In this document: positions 16,055-25,327 of the stretch, piece by piece | How the letters are laid out: every line of letters starts with the position of its first letter | Position numbering within the stretch: the stretch's first letter is position 1 | Source of the DNA: an uncultured Bacteroidales bacterium | GTDB taxonomy: Bacteria > Bacteroidota > Bacteroidia > Bacteroidales > Paludibacteraceae | Direction of reading: 5' to 3' | DNA: 46,820 nt | Assembly: GCA_902799875.1 (NCBI GenBank) | Contig: CADCCH010000011.1 | Location: 26,434 to 73,253 of the forward strand | The notes under the pieces: generated by a model | What the model was told of the DNA's origin: nothing | The model's database searches: none | The model's input: the letters and a program-made list of their open reading frames with translations, nothing else | Made by a program: the position numbers and the translations under genes

Positions 16055-19000
16055 TTATTTAGCTTTTTGACCGGTTATCGTATAGAGTTCTTCTCCGCGC
16101 AGGATATAGACATGATCGTCCATAATGACTTTCATGCATTGTGTCTTACCACTTTGTGTCTCATCCACTCCTGTTTGAACTGCAGGGGTGTTGCGTACCA
16201 GACGCAGACCATAGCGTGTGGTTGTACCTTGCTCCAGCGATGCATAATACGGAGACATTGTCAAATTCCATATCACGCGGCCATCCAATGTGAGGTAAAT
16301 ATTATCGTTCGTCTCGATGTCAGCAGGCGCAAAGATCTTATATTCTCCTGCCTGTGGAGCGTATATGCCTAACGGATAGGACGCCTTGTCACGATCCAAA
16401 ACTGCTGTATTCAAACATAGTTTAGAATCATAGCGATCCACCCACATCTGCGCTACATAACTGCTAACACTCATCTTGGACATATCTTTTCCGATGACAT
16501 ATTTGTCTTCCTTCTCTTCCGCAGTTTGGATGTAGAGTCGGTCTGCCAATTTACCGTTAGCGGCTATACTGATCGCATAACGCACCTCAGGGTCGCTTTG
16601 GGCTTGTACACGGCGCGGAGCTAATGCAGAAGGATTATTTTGAGTACGTGTTACGACAACAGATGTACTTGCCTCCGGATCCACCTGCACAAATAGCGGT
16701 TGTCCTACCGACTGCTTATCATTTAGATTAATTGGCAAATAACGTCCGCGATCGCGAGGTTGCGTACCAGGAATAAACTTCTGAACCAAACCTTTCACAC
16801 TTACATTCATATAAGCACGGTACGTAGCCGGGTTTGCAATACCGTTCCAGTTAGCATCCTTTCCGTCATTGGGAGTTGTTTCTGCATATGCAGTTACTTC
16901 TAACGAATTGGTATGAATAGGAATATCCACGCCTGCTTTCTTCTTGAAGCGGATAGTAGAAGTCTCTTCCGTCAGATAAATCATATACAATTTACCCGGT
17001 ACCATGACTGGCTGTGATGTACCAGCATCTATCTCATCCTCCAGATATACCCAGCAGTTAGCACTTGCGCCGTTCGTAGCACGGCATTCGCCATCATACG
17101 AGAGAAGATCAAAGGTAGCACCCAAACGCTGCGGAATAAATTCTTCACCACGCTTGATAAATACACCACCATTGTCATAGTTCGGAGTCTCCACAGCCCA
17201 TGGTACAGCCACAGCATACCATACGCGGGCAAGGAAGTTCTCCGTACCATGCTTGCGGGTAAGATCATAATAGATAGTGTGAAGGTTCTTGGAACCGGTT
17301 TCGCTCAACTCACCGGATACCTGTACTTCTTCTTTTGCGTTATCTTCGCCTTGATCCTCCGTAGTAGCCTGGATGATAAACACATCTGCATTAATACTTC
17401 CTCCTTTAGCCACATCCAACTGACCGCCGGACTCCACAATAATAGTGTTCGATTGCAGCGTTACTCCATTATTTTTGTCGCCGACAGTCAACGTACCGCC
17501 ATTCTCTACCGTAGTGGTGGTAATGGTAACATCTTCGTTTATCGTATTCTGCTCCTGCTCGGTCACATGGAGATCCAAGTCATATGCTTTGAACTGCGCT
17601 GTGTAGATTGCATTGTCCGTTACAGCAGTAACTGCCGGAGACCAAGTATTGTTAAACACGAACGATTGCGTCTCAGAATTACTCTTGGTCGGCGTTTCGC
17701 CGGTGTAGGAAGGTGTAGCACCGTATTTTACTTTTTCATCGGTCTTAATCGTATTCTCATCGCCATCTACCCATGTAATAGTATAGGTATTTCTATTATA
17801 ATAGATATTAACAACCGTACCACTAACCTCAATCGTTTGTTGCGAGAACGGCTGTGCATCAAAGCCGGTGTATTCCTTGGCTTCCGCAGTTGTAGTAGTA
17901 CCAATCGTTCCGGATAAATTCGTTTGCCTGTCAGTTACAACTTCGGTATATTCATCGTTATTGATATTCTGCTGCCAGTGCTTAACGGTATAGTTCGCGA
18001 TGTCATAGTCAAACGTAGCCGTATAGGTTACATCTGCCGTAACGGTCACAGAACGCTCGGCATTCTCATTACCGTCATTCCACTGCACGAACTTATAACC
18101 GGTCTTCGGAGTAGCCGTGATCGTATGAGACGCGTTGTAGTCATACTTACCGCCACCGGTTACTGTGCCCATAGTCTCGTTTGCAGATAGAACAGTCAGC
18201 GTATATTGGTTGATGGTCCACGTAGCCGTGTATTCGGTAGCAGCCGCAGGCATCGTCTCTGCCTTTGCCGGACTCCAGCCCGCAAACGTATAACCCGTCT
18301 TCGTCGGAGTGTTAGGAGCCGTGATTGCTGCTCCATACTTTGTGCTACCGTTTGTATAACTACCCGTCAGTGCATCACCGTCCGTTACCCATGACAAAGT
18401 ATAGCTATTACGCGTGTAGTAGTAAGCAATCTCCATTGAACCATCGGCAGCGATTGTTTTGGTTTGTGTGGCAGGTGCCGTAAAGCCGGTGTAAGACTTG
18501 GTGGAGGCAGCGGTTTCAGTAGCCGTGGTGCCGGTCTGATTTTCTGTTTCAGTCAGACCGGCAGGATATGTTCCGTCAAGTGCCTCACGCATATGTTTAA
18601 CCGTATATTTCGTATTGGTATTCGGAGTCCAAGTTGCAGTATAGGTTTTATCCTCCGAAGGCATAGTCGCTGCCGGAGTTGGTGTCCACTCCTTGAAGGT
18701 ATATCCGGTTTTTGTTGGAGTGCTTGGCATTGTAATCGTTGCACCTACCCGGGTCTTTCCTTTGGTGTAGTTTCCTGTCAGGTCATTGCCATCAGTAACC
18801 CATGTCAAGGTATATGCTTTGTCTATATCATACTGGTAGCCTTCTGAGTATTCTGTGCCGGAAGTCAACTTATAGACACCTCTGTTTGCCGCTAAGTTTG
18901 CTTCCAAATTGGTATTTTGGACAAAATATCCGTCTTCAATAGTAATAGTACCCGCATTCTTATAAACTCCTGCTACTGCGCTTGGGGCTGACGCTTTGAA

Positions 19001-22000
19001 CTTACCGGATTTGATAGTAGTCGTTCCACCGGCTGTATATACCGCATATGCACCACTGGTCTTGGTGGTGGCAGACACAACACAATTACTAATAGTAGTC
19101 GTTCCTTTGCTGTAAATACCATAGGCATTTTTGCTATTGGAATTACCTGTCACGGTGGCAGATAACGTAGCATTGCTTATGTTCGCTGTTCCTCCGTCAA
19201 TACGAATAGCACTATTGAAATAAGAGTCGTTAGATGTGGTTGGAGCTGTTGCTGTCATAGTTCCGCCCGTTACTTTCAATGTACCGCCTGTCTGGTAAAC
19301 AGGGAAGGAATATGTTGTTCCGGCGGTAGTGGTGATAGTCACTCCGTTCTTGATCGTTGTGGTACCAGCTTTCACCTGCACACCGTACGGGTATGCATAT
19401 CTAAGTGTTTGACATGTGATGGTACCTCCATTGATGTTTGTTGTTCCGTTTGACTCAATGCCGTATGCACGTCTATCTACACGTGCATTGATAGTACCAT
19501 TATTCATTGTAAACGACTTGCCGGATGCCACGCCAACTGCACATAGAGCATAATTATCACCACTATAAGCGGCAGCATTGTCAACAGAAATAGTGCCATT
19601 ATTGAGCATAAGACTGCCATTGGTTACATATACATTATAATAACAGGCGTTATTTGGAGTACCGGTCATCTTGAGTGTACCGCCTGTTTGGCTGTCAGTG
19701 ATAGTAAAGGTCGAACCGCTACCATTGATGTTAAGCAGTTTGTTGGCTGTACCTCGCACCGTATGACCATTGAGGTCAAGGGTGCAAGTGGTGTTGGCAG
19801 CCGTGAAGGATAAACTTGTTGCGATACCGCTGATGTCTTTGAGGATAGTGATGGTGGCATTCTTTTTGCCGTTAGCAACAGCAAAAGCTTCAGGCAGGAA
19901 GAAGAATTCGCGTGTCTCGATAGCATCCGTTACGCGCACTTTGGGTTCTGCCAACACCCACTCGCCGTTTTCGTATTCATAGTAGCGTTTTACGTTCTGG
20001 TCGTTGTAGTCGAAGAAGAACGGATCTTCGCGTTCCACTAACAGCCAGTCGTTATTGTACCAGATGTATATACCACCCTCTACGCTATAGGCTTTCTCTT
20101 CGCCCGCGTACTTGGTAGCGGGATGCCACGTACAACCGGCGAAACTGATATAGTAATTAGTCGGGTTAGCTACATCATGCCATGCCTCGTCGGCAGTGTT
20201 CTTTGCAAGTGCAACAAACTTGCCGTTCACGAGGGCTTTCTTTACGCCGCCGATGGTATACAAACAGTTCTCATCCACGGATCCGAGCGAGTTAACCGCA
20301 CATCCATCTACGGCATACAGACTATTATCCGAACCGCCATAGACACCTTCCGTTTCTGTCCTGAGCAACTGCAGCCAACTATCCGACGGATAGGTATAGC
20401 GAATATCGCTTGCCGGTGTTTCGTTGAGTGCCTGCGTTGCATTAAAGATATTGCTACAGGTACCATCTTGCTCCACATTGCACCATTTCATACCTGCCGT
20501 CAAACCGGTCTTATCTGGAGCATAAAGAGCATTATGGGTATTGGGAGAGACATCTGTTCCGCCCGTACCACTAACGGCGCCACTCGCTATATAAGTGAAG
20601 TTATAGGTATGGTCGGCATTTTCGTTTTGATTACCCGACTTAAACCAACGACCATTTACGTTATGGAAAGTAGTCGAAGCAATCGCCTTGGTATAAGAGC
20701 CATCTTCGTTGCAGAGATTGGCTTGATTGACCGCAACACCTCCGGACACTTTATCTCCGTTACTGGTAAAAGCATCGATTTTCTCAGAAGAAGTCACAAT
20801 AGAAGATGGGAACACAATATACCCGTCTCCATTACCCATAATATCTGCTCCTCCTGCCGTAGAATAGAGTTCTCCTGAGGTACCAAACGCAACCATACCA
20901 TCCAAAATAATTTGAGCATCGTCTAACAATGCTTTCGATTGTCCGTTTCCACGATTTTTATGACGAGTCAAAATACCATTTGCATTTCCATAATTATGGA
21001 AATAGTAGTTTGGTCCTGCGTATGCTCCCCAGTTGTCATTGTCATAGATATATATTTTGGTTGCAACCGTAACAGAGGCATCCTCTTTAATCTCAATCTT
21101 CGCACCCGGTTGCATTACCATAGGTTTGGACAGTGTCACGCTACTATTTGTGAGAATAAGGTGCATATTACTGGTAATCGGCAAATCAAATTCACTAGAA
21201 TTAATAGTGCCTATTACTGGTAAATTTTCTATCTTGATTGCATCCAAATTAGCCGTTCCGCTCAATTCATAACAAATCAAATCTGTTGTAGCATCAAACC
21301 ATTTACGCACTAATGAATTTTCATCAGTTAATTTAAACAATGCATCTGTTGCTCCTATTACGGTTGCTGGTAATTGATAATTAGTACCACTGGCATTTAC
21401 CGCCGCATAGCATTTCTCACTAGCGCCGTTCTTGATAGCTAAAGGTACTTCAATATTTTGTATAAAATAACTTTGGAACGGAAAAAAACGGGTAGATATA
21501 ATATTCGAACTGGCAGTACCTCCACGCCAATCACCCACCGCAAAGCATTCCCATACCGTCGATCCCGTATTGGCGGTAATAGTTCCAGCGCCAACAGTAT
21601 TATTGCCTTGGTTTAAATCCTGTCCTGTAATAAAGCCCCACGCATATAGATTAGCTCCGCTATTGAGAGTAATCTGTCCACCTGCAGACATGTCTATTTG
21701 TCCACATGCTCCACACGTATAACCACTGGGAGCGCCTCCATTCGCACACATCTGCTGACCGCCAACACATATTGCGCCATTGCAAGTAATATTTGCGCCT
21801 TCTTCAAAAACCAACTTGCGATAGACAGACAATGCCAAATCTTTATTAATTATCGTTGGTTTTTTTTGGATGGATGTTTCTTTGTTATAAGGAACAAGCA
21901 GGCTCACTCCGGAGGGAATGGTATAGTTTCCACTACGCAAGATACCATCTTGTGCAACAAGAACTATGTTTGGCGACACGGAATTTGCTGCAGTTGTAGC

Positions 22001-22801
22001 CAAATTTAAGTTATCATACAATCCTCCGTTCACGACACTGAATAAAGCATCGCCGTTATCCAGCCTGAAATCAGCCCCAATAGTAGCATCATCAGAAAAG
22101 GATAAATCTGTTTCCGGCGTAAATGCAAAATACTTTCTTGTTATACCTCCGTCTGTTGTAGAGTACCATCCGCCAAAACGGTAACCCTCAGTGGGAGTGG
22201 CACTAACGTGTACCACTCCTTCGGCTTCTATTGTAGCATAATTGGCCACAGGTTTTCCATCATTGGTTATCGTAAATGATCCATCTTCCGGTACAACAAA
22301 GGAATAACTGACAATCTTCACAAACTCTGCGTAACGATCCAGATAAGTATAACTTGTTCCAACTGTTGGTTCCGAAGACGGAGACGTAACGCTTCCACTC
22401 CATGAGGCATCAGCCGTTACCAATGTAAAAGAATCATCAGTATTCTTTTTATACCATCCCGTGAACTTGTATCCAGTCTTGGCCTTTGCATAAAAATAAA
22501 ATGTAGATTTCTTGTTCTTACCAGAAGTTCCGTCCATGGTTATTCCATCTGCGGTGCAGTCCTTGTATTGATTATCACTCGGCGCAGTCGCGCTGTTAGC
22601 TGCGATGTAAACTTTTCCAGAACCGGAAGGAGATCCATCTTTTAGATAGGCTCTTGCCTGCGTAGACGCCGAACCTGCCCACACTTGACCGATGCCGAGG
22701 ACAAACAGCACCAATACCATCGCTGTATAGCGGAAGAGGTTTAGGCTTGCCCCGCTAACATAGCGAATTAAATTGATTGATTGTAAAATTTTTGTTTCCA
22801 T
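16055..22801 (-). CDS. Giant surface protein with beta-helix and InlB-type repeats
   Basis: This 2249-aa protein is taken from the ATG at 22801, because the METKILQS start is also preserved in the duplicated fragment at 24004-24093; an in-frame ATG at 22819 is possible. A long signal region follows (LNLFRYTAMVLVLFVLGIG, then QVWAG). Residues about 100-250 hold GYKFTGWY-type repeats. Residues about 980-1310 are Thr/Gly/Asn-rich, with NGTINA- and GGTxTI-type rungs suggesting a parallel beta-helix. Residues about 1317-1745 hold Listeria-Bacteroides (InlB B-type) repeats such as PTKTGYTFAGWSPA and YTATW. The last 400 residues match the C-terminal part of the other giant protein (WYAVAVPW, CWVYL, VAQMWVDRYDSKLC). 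It ends in the tail VIMDDHVYILRGEELYTITG-QKAK. It is probably exported by T9SS and may bind surfaces or glycans; the role is inferred. Confidence 0.82.
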   Translation of the reverse strand: METKILQSINLIRYVSGASLNLFRYTAMVLVLFVLGIGQVWAGSASTQARAYLKDGSPSGSGKVYIAANSATAPSDNQYKDCTADGITMDGTSGKNKKSTFYFYAKAKTGYKFTGWYKKNTDDSFTLVTADASWSGSVTSPSSEPTVGTSYTYLDRYAEFVKIVSYSFVVPEDGSFTITNDGKPVANYATIEAEGVVHVSATPTEGYRFGGWYSTTDGGITRKYFAFTPETDLSFSDDATIGADFRLDNGDALFSVVNGGLYDNLNLATTAANSVSPNIVLVAQDGILRSGNYTIPSGVSLLVPYNKETSIQKKPTIINKDLALSVYRKLVFEEGANITCNGAICVGGQQMCANGGAPSGYTCGACGQIDMSAGGQITLNSGANLYAWGFITGQDLNQGNNTVGAGTITANTGSTVWECFAVGDWRGGTASSNIISTRFFPFQSYFIQNIEVPLAIKNGASEKCYAAVNASGTNYQLPATVIGATDALFKLTDENSLVRKWFDATTDLICYELSGTANLDAIKIENLPVIGTINSSEFDLPITSNMHLILTNSSVTLSKPMVMQPGAKIEIKEDASVTVATKIYIYDNDNWGAYAGPNYYFHNYGNANGILTRHKNRGNGQSKALLDDAQIILDGMVAFGTSGELYSTAGGADIMGNGDGYIVFPSSIVTSSEKIDAFTSNGDKVSGGVAVNQANLCNEDGSYTKAIASTTFHNVNGRWFKSGNQNENADHTYNFTYIASGAVSGTGGTDVSPNTHNALYAPDKTGLTAGMKWCNVEQDGTCSNIFNATQALNETPASDIRYTYPSDSWLQLLRTETEGVYGGSDNSLYAVDGCAVNSLGSVDENCLYTIGGVKKALVNGKFVALAKNTADEAWHDVANPTNYYISFAGCTWHPATKYAGEEKAYSVEGGIYIWYNNDWLLVEREDPFFFDYNDQNVKRYYEYENGEWVLAEPKVRVTDAIETREFFFLPEAFAVANGKKNATITILKDISGIATSLSFTAANTTCTLDLNGHTVRGTANKLLNINGSGSTFTITDSQTGGTLKMTGTPNNACYYNVYVTNGSLMLNNGTISVDNAAAYSGDNYALCAVGVASGKSFTMNNGTINARVDRRAYGIESNGTTNINGGTITCQTLRYAYPYGVQVKAGTTTIKNGVTITTTAGTTYSFPVYQTGGTLKVTGGTMTATAPTTSNDSYFNSAIRIDGGTANISNATLSATVTGNSNSKNAYGIYSKGTTTISNCVVSATTKTSGAYAVYTAGGTTTIKSGKFKASAPSAVAGVYKNAGTITIEDGYFVQNTNLEANLAANRGVYKLTSGTEYSEGYQYDIDKAYTLTWVTDGNDLTGNYTKGKTRVGATITMPSTPTKTGYTFKEWTPTPAATMPSEDKTYTATWTPNTNTKYTVKHMREALDGTYPAGLTETENQTGTTATETAASTKSYTGFTAPATQTKTIAADGSMEIAYYYTRNSYTLSWVTDGDALTGSYTNGSTKYGAAITAPNTPTKTGYTFAGWSPAKAETMPAAATEYTATWTINQYTLTVLSANETMGTVTGGGKYDYNASHTITATPKTGYKFVQWNDGNENAERSVTVTADVTYTATFDYDIANYTVKHWQQNINNDEYTEVVTDRQTNLSGTIGTTTTAEAKEYTGFDAQPFSQQTIEVSGTVVNIYYNRNTYTITWVDGDENTIKTDEKVKYGATPSYTGETPTKSNSETQSFVFNNTWSPAVTAVTDNAIYTAQFKAYDLDLHVTEQEQNTINEDVTITTTTVENGGTLTVGDKNNGVTLQSNTIIVESGGQLDVAKGGSINADVFIIQATTEDQGEDNAKEEVQVSGELSETGSKNLHTIYYDLTRKHGTENFLARVWYAVAVPWAVETPNYDNGGVFIKRGEEFIPQRLGATFDLLSYDGECRATNGASANCWVYLEDEIDAGTSQPVMVPGKLYMIYLTEETSTIRFKKKAGVDIPIHTNSLEVTAYAETTPNDGKDANWNGIANPATYRAYMNVSVKGLVQKFIPGTQPRDRGRYLPINLNDKQSVGQPLFVQVDPEASTSVVVTRTQNNPSALAPRRVQAQSDPEVRYAISIAANGKLADRLYIQTAEEKEDKYVIGKDMSKMSVSSYVAQMWVDRYDSKLCLNTAVLDRDKASYPLGIYAPQAGEYKIFAPADIETNDNIYLTLDGRVIWNLTMSPYYASLEQGTTTRYGLRLVRNTPAVQTGVDETQSGKTQCMKVIMDDHVYILRGEELYTITGQKAK

Positions 22802-22812
22802 ATCTTTTTGTA
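22717..22812. repeat. 96-bp direct repeat, copy A (5' end of giant gene)
   Basis: This segment covers the leader and first 29 codons of the 2249-aa gene. It matches 24009-24104 at 87 of 96 positions by eye, in the same orientation, with no gaps. Six of the nine mismatches cluster at about 22757-22763. The two copies flank the DUF1016 gene. Confidence 0.9.
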
Positions 22813-22852
22813 GTTTCATAATTTATCTTTTTTGTTATCTTTTGTAGCAAAT

Positions 22853-23974
22853 TCATTCTTCGCTCAAATCGCGCTCGATGTCTTCAATGGAAGGCAAAGA
22901 AGAGCGCAAGTCTTTGGGCAATAAATTGCCGAGTTCGTAATCCGATACACCGATGGGTTTGCTGATATCACGCAGGGCATACTCGGCTTTGATCTTGTCT
23001 TTGGTACGGCACAGCAACAAACCTATTGTCTTATTATCTCCCTCACGGCACAATATATCATCAACAGCCGAACAATAGAAATTGAGTTTGCCTATATACT
23101 CTGGAATAAACTCCGTATTTTTCAATTCGATGACCATATAACGGTGCATGAATGTGTTGTACATCAGCAAGTCAATATAGTAATCGTCGCCGCTGACTTC
23201 CAAATGATACTGCCTGCCCATAAATGCAAAGCCTGTACCCATTTCGAGCAAAAACTTCTCCACCTCTTTGACCAAGCCCAGTTCAATGTCACGCTCGTCA
23301 AATTTATCTTTGAACGTCAGCATGTCAAACAGATACGGGTCTTTGAGTATGGACTTGACTTCCTCTGCTTCCGGTTGGGGCAAAGCCATGTCAAAATTAT
23401 TCGCCAACGCACCATGCCGCTTGTAATCATCCTGTTTGATAGCATCTGCCAGATAATCCTTTGACCAGTGATTAGTAATGGATTGTACCATATACCAATA
23501 ACGTGCTTTGATGTCCTTGACACGCTGTATAAGGATGATATTGTGCGTCCATGGCAAATGCGTGACCGGCAACGTGAAATTGTATTTGGGCAATTGCGCA
23601 ACCGATAGTTGCGTATTTGGTTTATCCAATTGCGCAACCGGCAGTTGCGTAATTGGCTTGCCGTCTTTCGGAAGGGTCAGTTCTTGGTTATATTCATTAT
23701 AGAACTGAATCATGCACTGGCAGTTACGCACAGAAAAGCCCTTTATCTCGGGATAGTCGTTTCGCATATCCACAGAAAGCCGTTTGAGCGCACCGTTGCC
23801 CCAGCCAATCTGTTTCTGCGCATCGGAAAGGAGATGGCCGATGTCCCAGTACATCCGCAACAATTCATCATTTGCCGAATAGACTGCGCGTTGCTGAGCC
23901 AATTGCACACGCCGCCTCACCTGCGCAAGCAGACGCAAATAATCGAAAGGCTCTATCTTTATGGTCTCACTCAT
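22853..23974 (-). CDS. DUF1016 (YhcG-like) PD-(D/E)XK nuclease family protein
   Basis: This 373-aa protein has the DUF1016 N-terminal helical domain at about residues 10-115 (LLRMYWDIGHLLSDAQ, GWGNGALKRLSVDMRNDYP). The LPWTHNIILIQRVKD motif is at about residue 139, and the C-terminal nuclease-like domain at about 195-350 contains GRQYHLEVSGDDYYIDLLMY and MVIELKNTEFIPEY, where D, E and K form the expected PD-(D/E)XK site. Family members are found near restriction and other defence genes and are thought to act on DNA; the substrate is not known here. Between the two domains lies a 12-residue tandem repeat (QLPVAQLDKPNT and QLSVAQLPKYNF). The gene sits between two copies of the 5' end of the giant secreted gene, which suggests it arrived there by recombination. 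Confidence 0.88.
   Translation of the reverse strand: MSETIKIEPFDYLRLLAQVRRRVQLAQQRAVYSANDELLRMYWDIGHLLSDAQKQIGWGNGALKRLSVDMRNDYPEIKGFSVRNCQCMIQFYNEYNQELTLPKDGKPITQLPVAQLDKPNTQLSVAQLPKYNFTLPVTHLPWTHNIILIQRVKDIKARYWYMVQSITNHWSKDYLADAIKQDDYKRHGALANNFDMALPQPEAEEVKSILKDPYLFDMLTFKDKFDERDIELGLVKEVEKFLLEMGTGFAFMGRQYHLEVSGDDYYIDLLMYNTFMHRYMVIELKNTEFIPEYIGKLNFYCSAVDDILCREGDNKTIGLLLCRTKDKIKAEYALRDISKPIGVSDYELGNLLPKDLRSSLPSIEDIERDLSEE
23591..23656. repeat. Tandem 36-bp repeat inside the DUF1016 gene
   Basis: Two copies of a 30-nt block that begins CAATTGCGCAACCG start at 23591 and 23627, differing at three positions. The 36-nt period keeps frame and adds a 12-residue repeat in the linker between the N-terminal domain and the LPWTHN motif. 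Confidence 0.85.
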
Positions 23975-24003
23975 TCCTTAATTGCCTTGTCACAGTAGAT
24001 ATA

Positions 24004-24093
24004 TCACTCCATCGCCGTATAGCGGAAGAGGTTTAGGCGTGCCCCGCTTCCGCGACGAATTAAATTGAATGATTGTAAAATTTTTGTTTCCAT
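24004..24093 (-). pseudogene. 5' fragment of a giant secreted-protein gene
   Basis: This 29-codon frame (METKILQSFNLIRR, then LNLFRYTAME and a stop) matches the first 28 codons of the 2249-aa gene and its leader. The similarity ends just before the hydrophobic core of the signal peptide, and DUF1016 starts 29 nt further on. It reads as a remnant left by duplication or by insertion of DUF1016. Translation of such a short piece would have no obvious use. Confidence 0.75.
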
Positions 24094-24104
24094 ATCTTTT
24101 TGTA
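24009..24104. repeat. 96-bp direct repeat, copy B
   Basis: This is the partner of 22717-22812, in the same orientation and about 91% identical by eye. It includes the conserved leader ACAAAAAGATATGG. Confidence 0.9.
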
Positions 24105-24141
24105 TCATTAAATTATTATCTTTTTGTATCATTAAATTATT
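24094..24141. repeat. Perfect 24-bp tandem duplication in leader
   Basis: The 24-bp unit that begins ATCTTTTTGTATCATT occurs twice without a gap (24094-24117 and 24118-24141). On the minus strand each unit ends in ACAAAAAGAT, the sequence that directly precedes ATG at several genes here, so one unit is a duplicated leader. The remaining bases to 24223 are AT-rich and hold a short GATCTCACG/GATCTAACG repeat but no gene. Confidence 0.9.
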
Positions 24142-24223
24142 TTCTATCTAATTACTTCCACAGATCTCACGGATCTAACGGATTATTTCTTTTGGTCAAA
24201 AATTATTAACAATAATCCTAAAA

Positions 24224-25030
24224 TTACTCAGCAAGAATCTTCTGAGACGTAACATTTTCCAACACTTGCATTTGATGGATTGCTATCTGATTCAGTTTTA
24301 TAAGTCGCTCCGATTGAGGCATGGATTCATTGATGAATACTGCATTTAAATTCTCCATATTGCTCAAACAAATCAACTGATTTATGGTAGCATAATCCCT
24401 TATGTTTCCCTTTTTCTCAGGATTCGCCTCACGCCATTCTTTTGCGGTCATGCCAAATAACGCCACATTCAGTACATCTGCCTCATCTGCATAAATATAC
24501 GATGCCTGTTTCGAAGTTATATTTTGCGGAACTAAATTTTCTTTAATCGCATCCGTATGAATATGGTAATTTAACTTCGATAACTCTCTTTTTGCAGACC
24601 ATCCAATGGCTTTTTGCTTCTCTTCTTGTAAATGTTGATATTCCTTAACCAACAACAGCTGGAAACGCGGACTAATCCACATACCAAAATGGTAAGCTAT
24701 ATCCTTATGGGCATACGTACCTCCATATCGACCTGTTTTCGCTACAATACCTATCGCATTGGTGCGTTCAATCCACGTTTTAGTTGACAACACGAAATTG
24801 TTACTGCCCGCCATATTTCTAATTGTACCGAATTCGGTATAATTAAAATTCGGATTATACAAAGCTTCCCATTCGCCCAAATACTCGATAGTACTCTTCA
24901 GGCTCATCCATTTAAAGATGATATGCTCTTGCATTTGGCTATGCGCCATATCCGTAAGTGATATATAATCCTCTTTATTGACGGACAATATAGCGATAGG
25001 TTGGTTCTGTATGTATATTTGCGTTGTCAT
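24224..25030 (-). CDS. KilA-N domain protein
   Basis: This 268-aa protein starts at the ATG at 25030, which follows the ACAAAAAAGAT leader; a longer frame to 25102 would run through the promoter-proximal inverted repeat. The N-terminal 115 residues form a KilA-N domain, a DNA-binding module of phage and DNA-virus proteins (YISLTDMAHSQ, WIERTNAIGI, GRYGGTYAHKDIAYHFGMW). The C-terminal part (about 150-268) is helical and resembles the region that follows KilA-N in many Bacteroidetes proteins (ADEADVLNVALFGMTAKEW). It probably regulates transcription in a prophage or mobile element. It has its own Bacteroidetes promoter at 25113-25143 with a palindrome at the likely start site. Confidence 0.88.
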   Translation of the reverse strand: MTTQIYIQNQPIAILSVNKEDYISLTDMAHSQMQEHIIFKWMSLKSTIEYLGEWEALYNPNFNYTEFGTIRNMAGSNNFVLSTKTWIERTNAIGIVAKTGRYGGTYAHKDIAYHFGMWISPRFQLLLVKEYQHLQEEKQKAIGWSAKRELSKLNYHIHTDAIKENLVPQNITSKQASYIYADEADVLNVALFGMTAKEWREANPEKKGNIRDYATINQLICLSNMENLNAVFINESMPQSERLIKLNQIAIHQMQVLENVTSQKILAE

Positions 25031-25094
25031 ATCTTTTTTGTATCTTAATTTTCTATTTTTCTCTTTATTACGTGCAGGCGTATATAAAAAATAC

Positions 25095-25117
25095 CTTTGC
25101 ACTTTGAGCGTGCAAAG
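25095..25117. promoter_or_regulatory. Inverted repeat at KilA-N transcription start
   Basis: Perfect 8-bp arms CTTTGCAC and GTGCAAAG are separated by 7 nt and overlap the -7 box. This could be an operator, perhaps for the KilA-N protein itself, or a 5' hairpin. Confidence 0.6.
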
Positions 25118-25143
25118 TTACAACATTTTTTTGAAACATACAA
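25113..25143 (-). promoter_or_regulatory. Bacteroidetes promoter of the KilA-N gene
   Basis: Read on the minus strand, TTG at 25143-25141 is followed by 20 nt and TAACTTTG at 25120-25113. This fits the TTG-N19/20-TAnnTTTG consensus of the primary sigma factor in this phylum. Confidence 0.75.
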
Positions 25144-25237
25144 CTTTTATACAATAAAAGTAAATAAAATCACAAAATTGCAATATTTATTTTACAAAAA
25201 TCCGCACATACGAGATTCTCGTTCCAAAGAACTGTAC

Positions 25238-25327
25238 CTACCTTTTGTCCCCACAAATGGACATCTGCTGCATCTGCTTGCCTACATATTGCAACAGTGC
25301 GTCATTGGACATAAAATAGTCTATCAT
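25238..25327 (-). pseudogene. Small remnant frame coupled to broken Bro-N gene
   Basis: A 29-codon frame (MIDYFMSNDALLQYVGKQMQ...) starts in an ATGA overlap with the end of the gene at 25324-25566. The sequence SNDALLQYVGKQ resembles the beginning of XRE-type helix-turn-helix regulators, but the frame stops before any helix-turn-helix. It may be the residue of a regulator gene; this is weak. Bases 25144-25237 contain nothing else I can support. Confidence 0.3.

Noticed and set aside
22717..25030. Insertion sequence carrying DUF1016 and KilA-N
   Set aside because: There is no transposase and no terminal inverted repeats; the flanking repeats are copies of a gene start, not IS ends.
25031..25102. 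Longer start for the KilA-N protein
   Set aside because: It would start close to the predicted transcription start and lose the ACAAAAAAGAT leader; the KilA-N domain begins right after the ATG at 25030.
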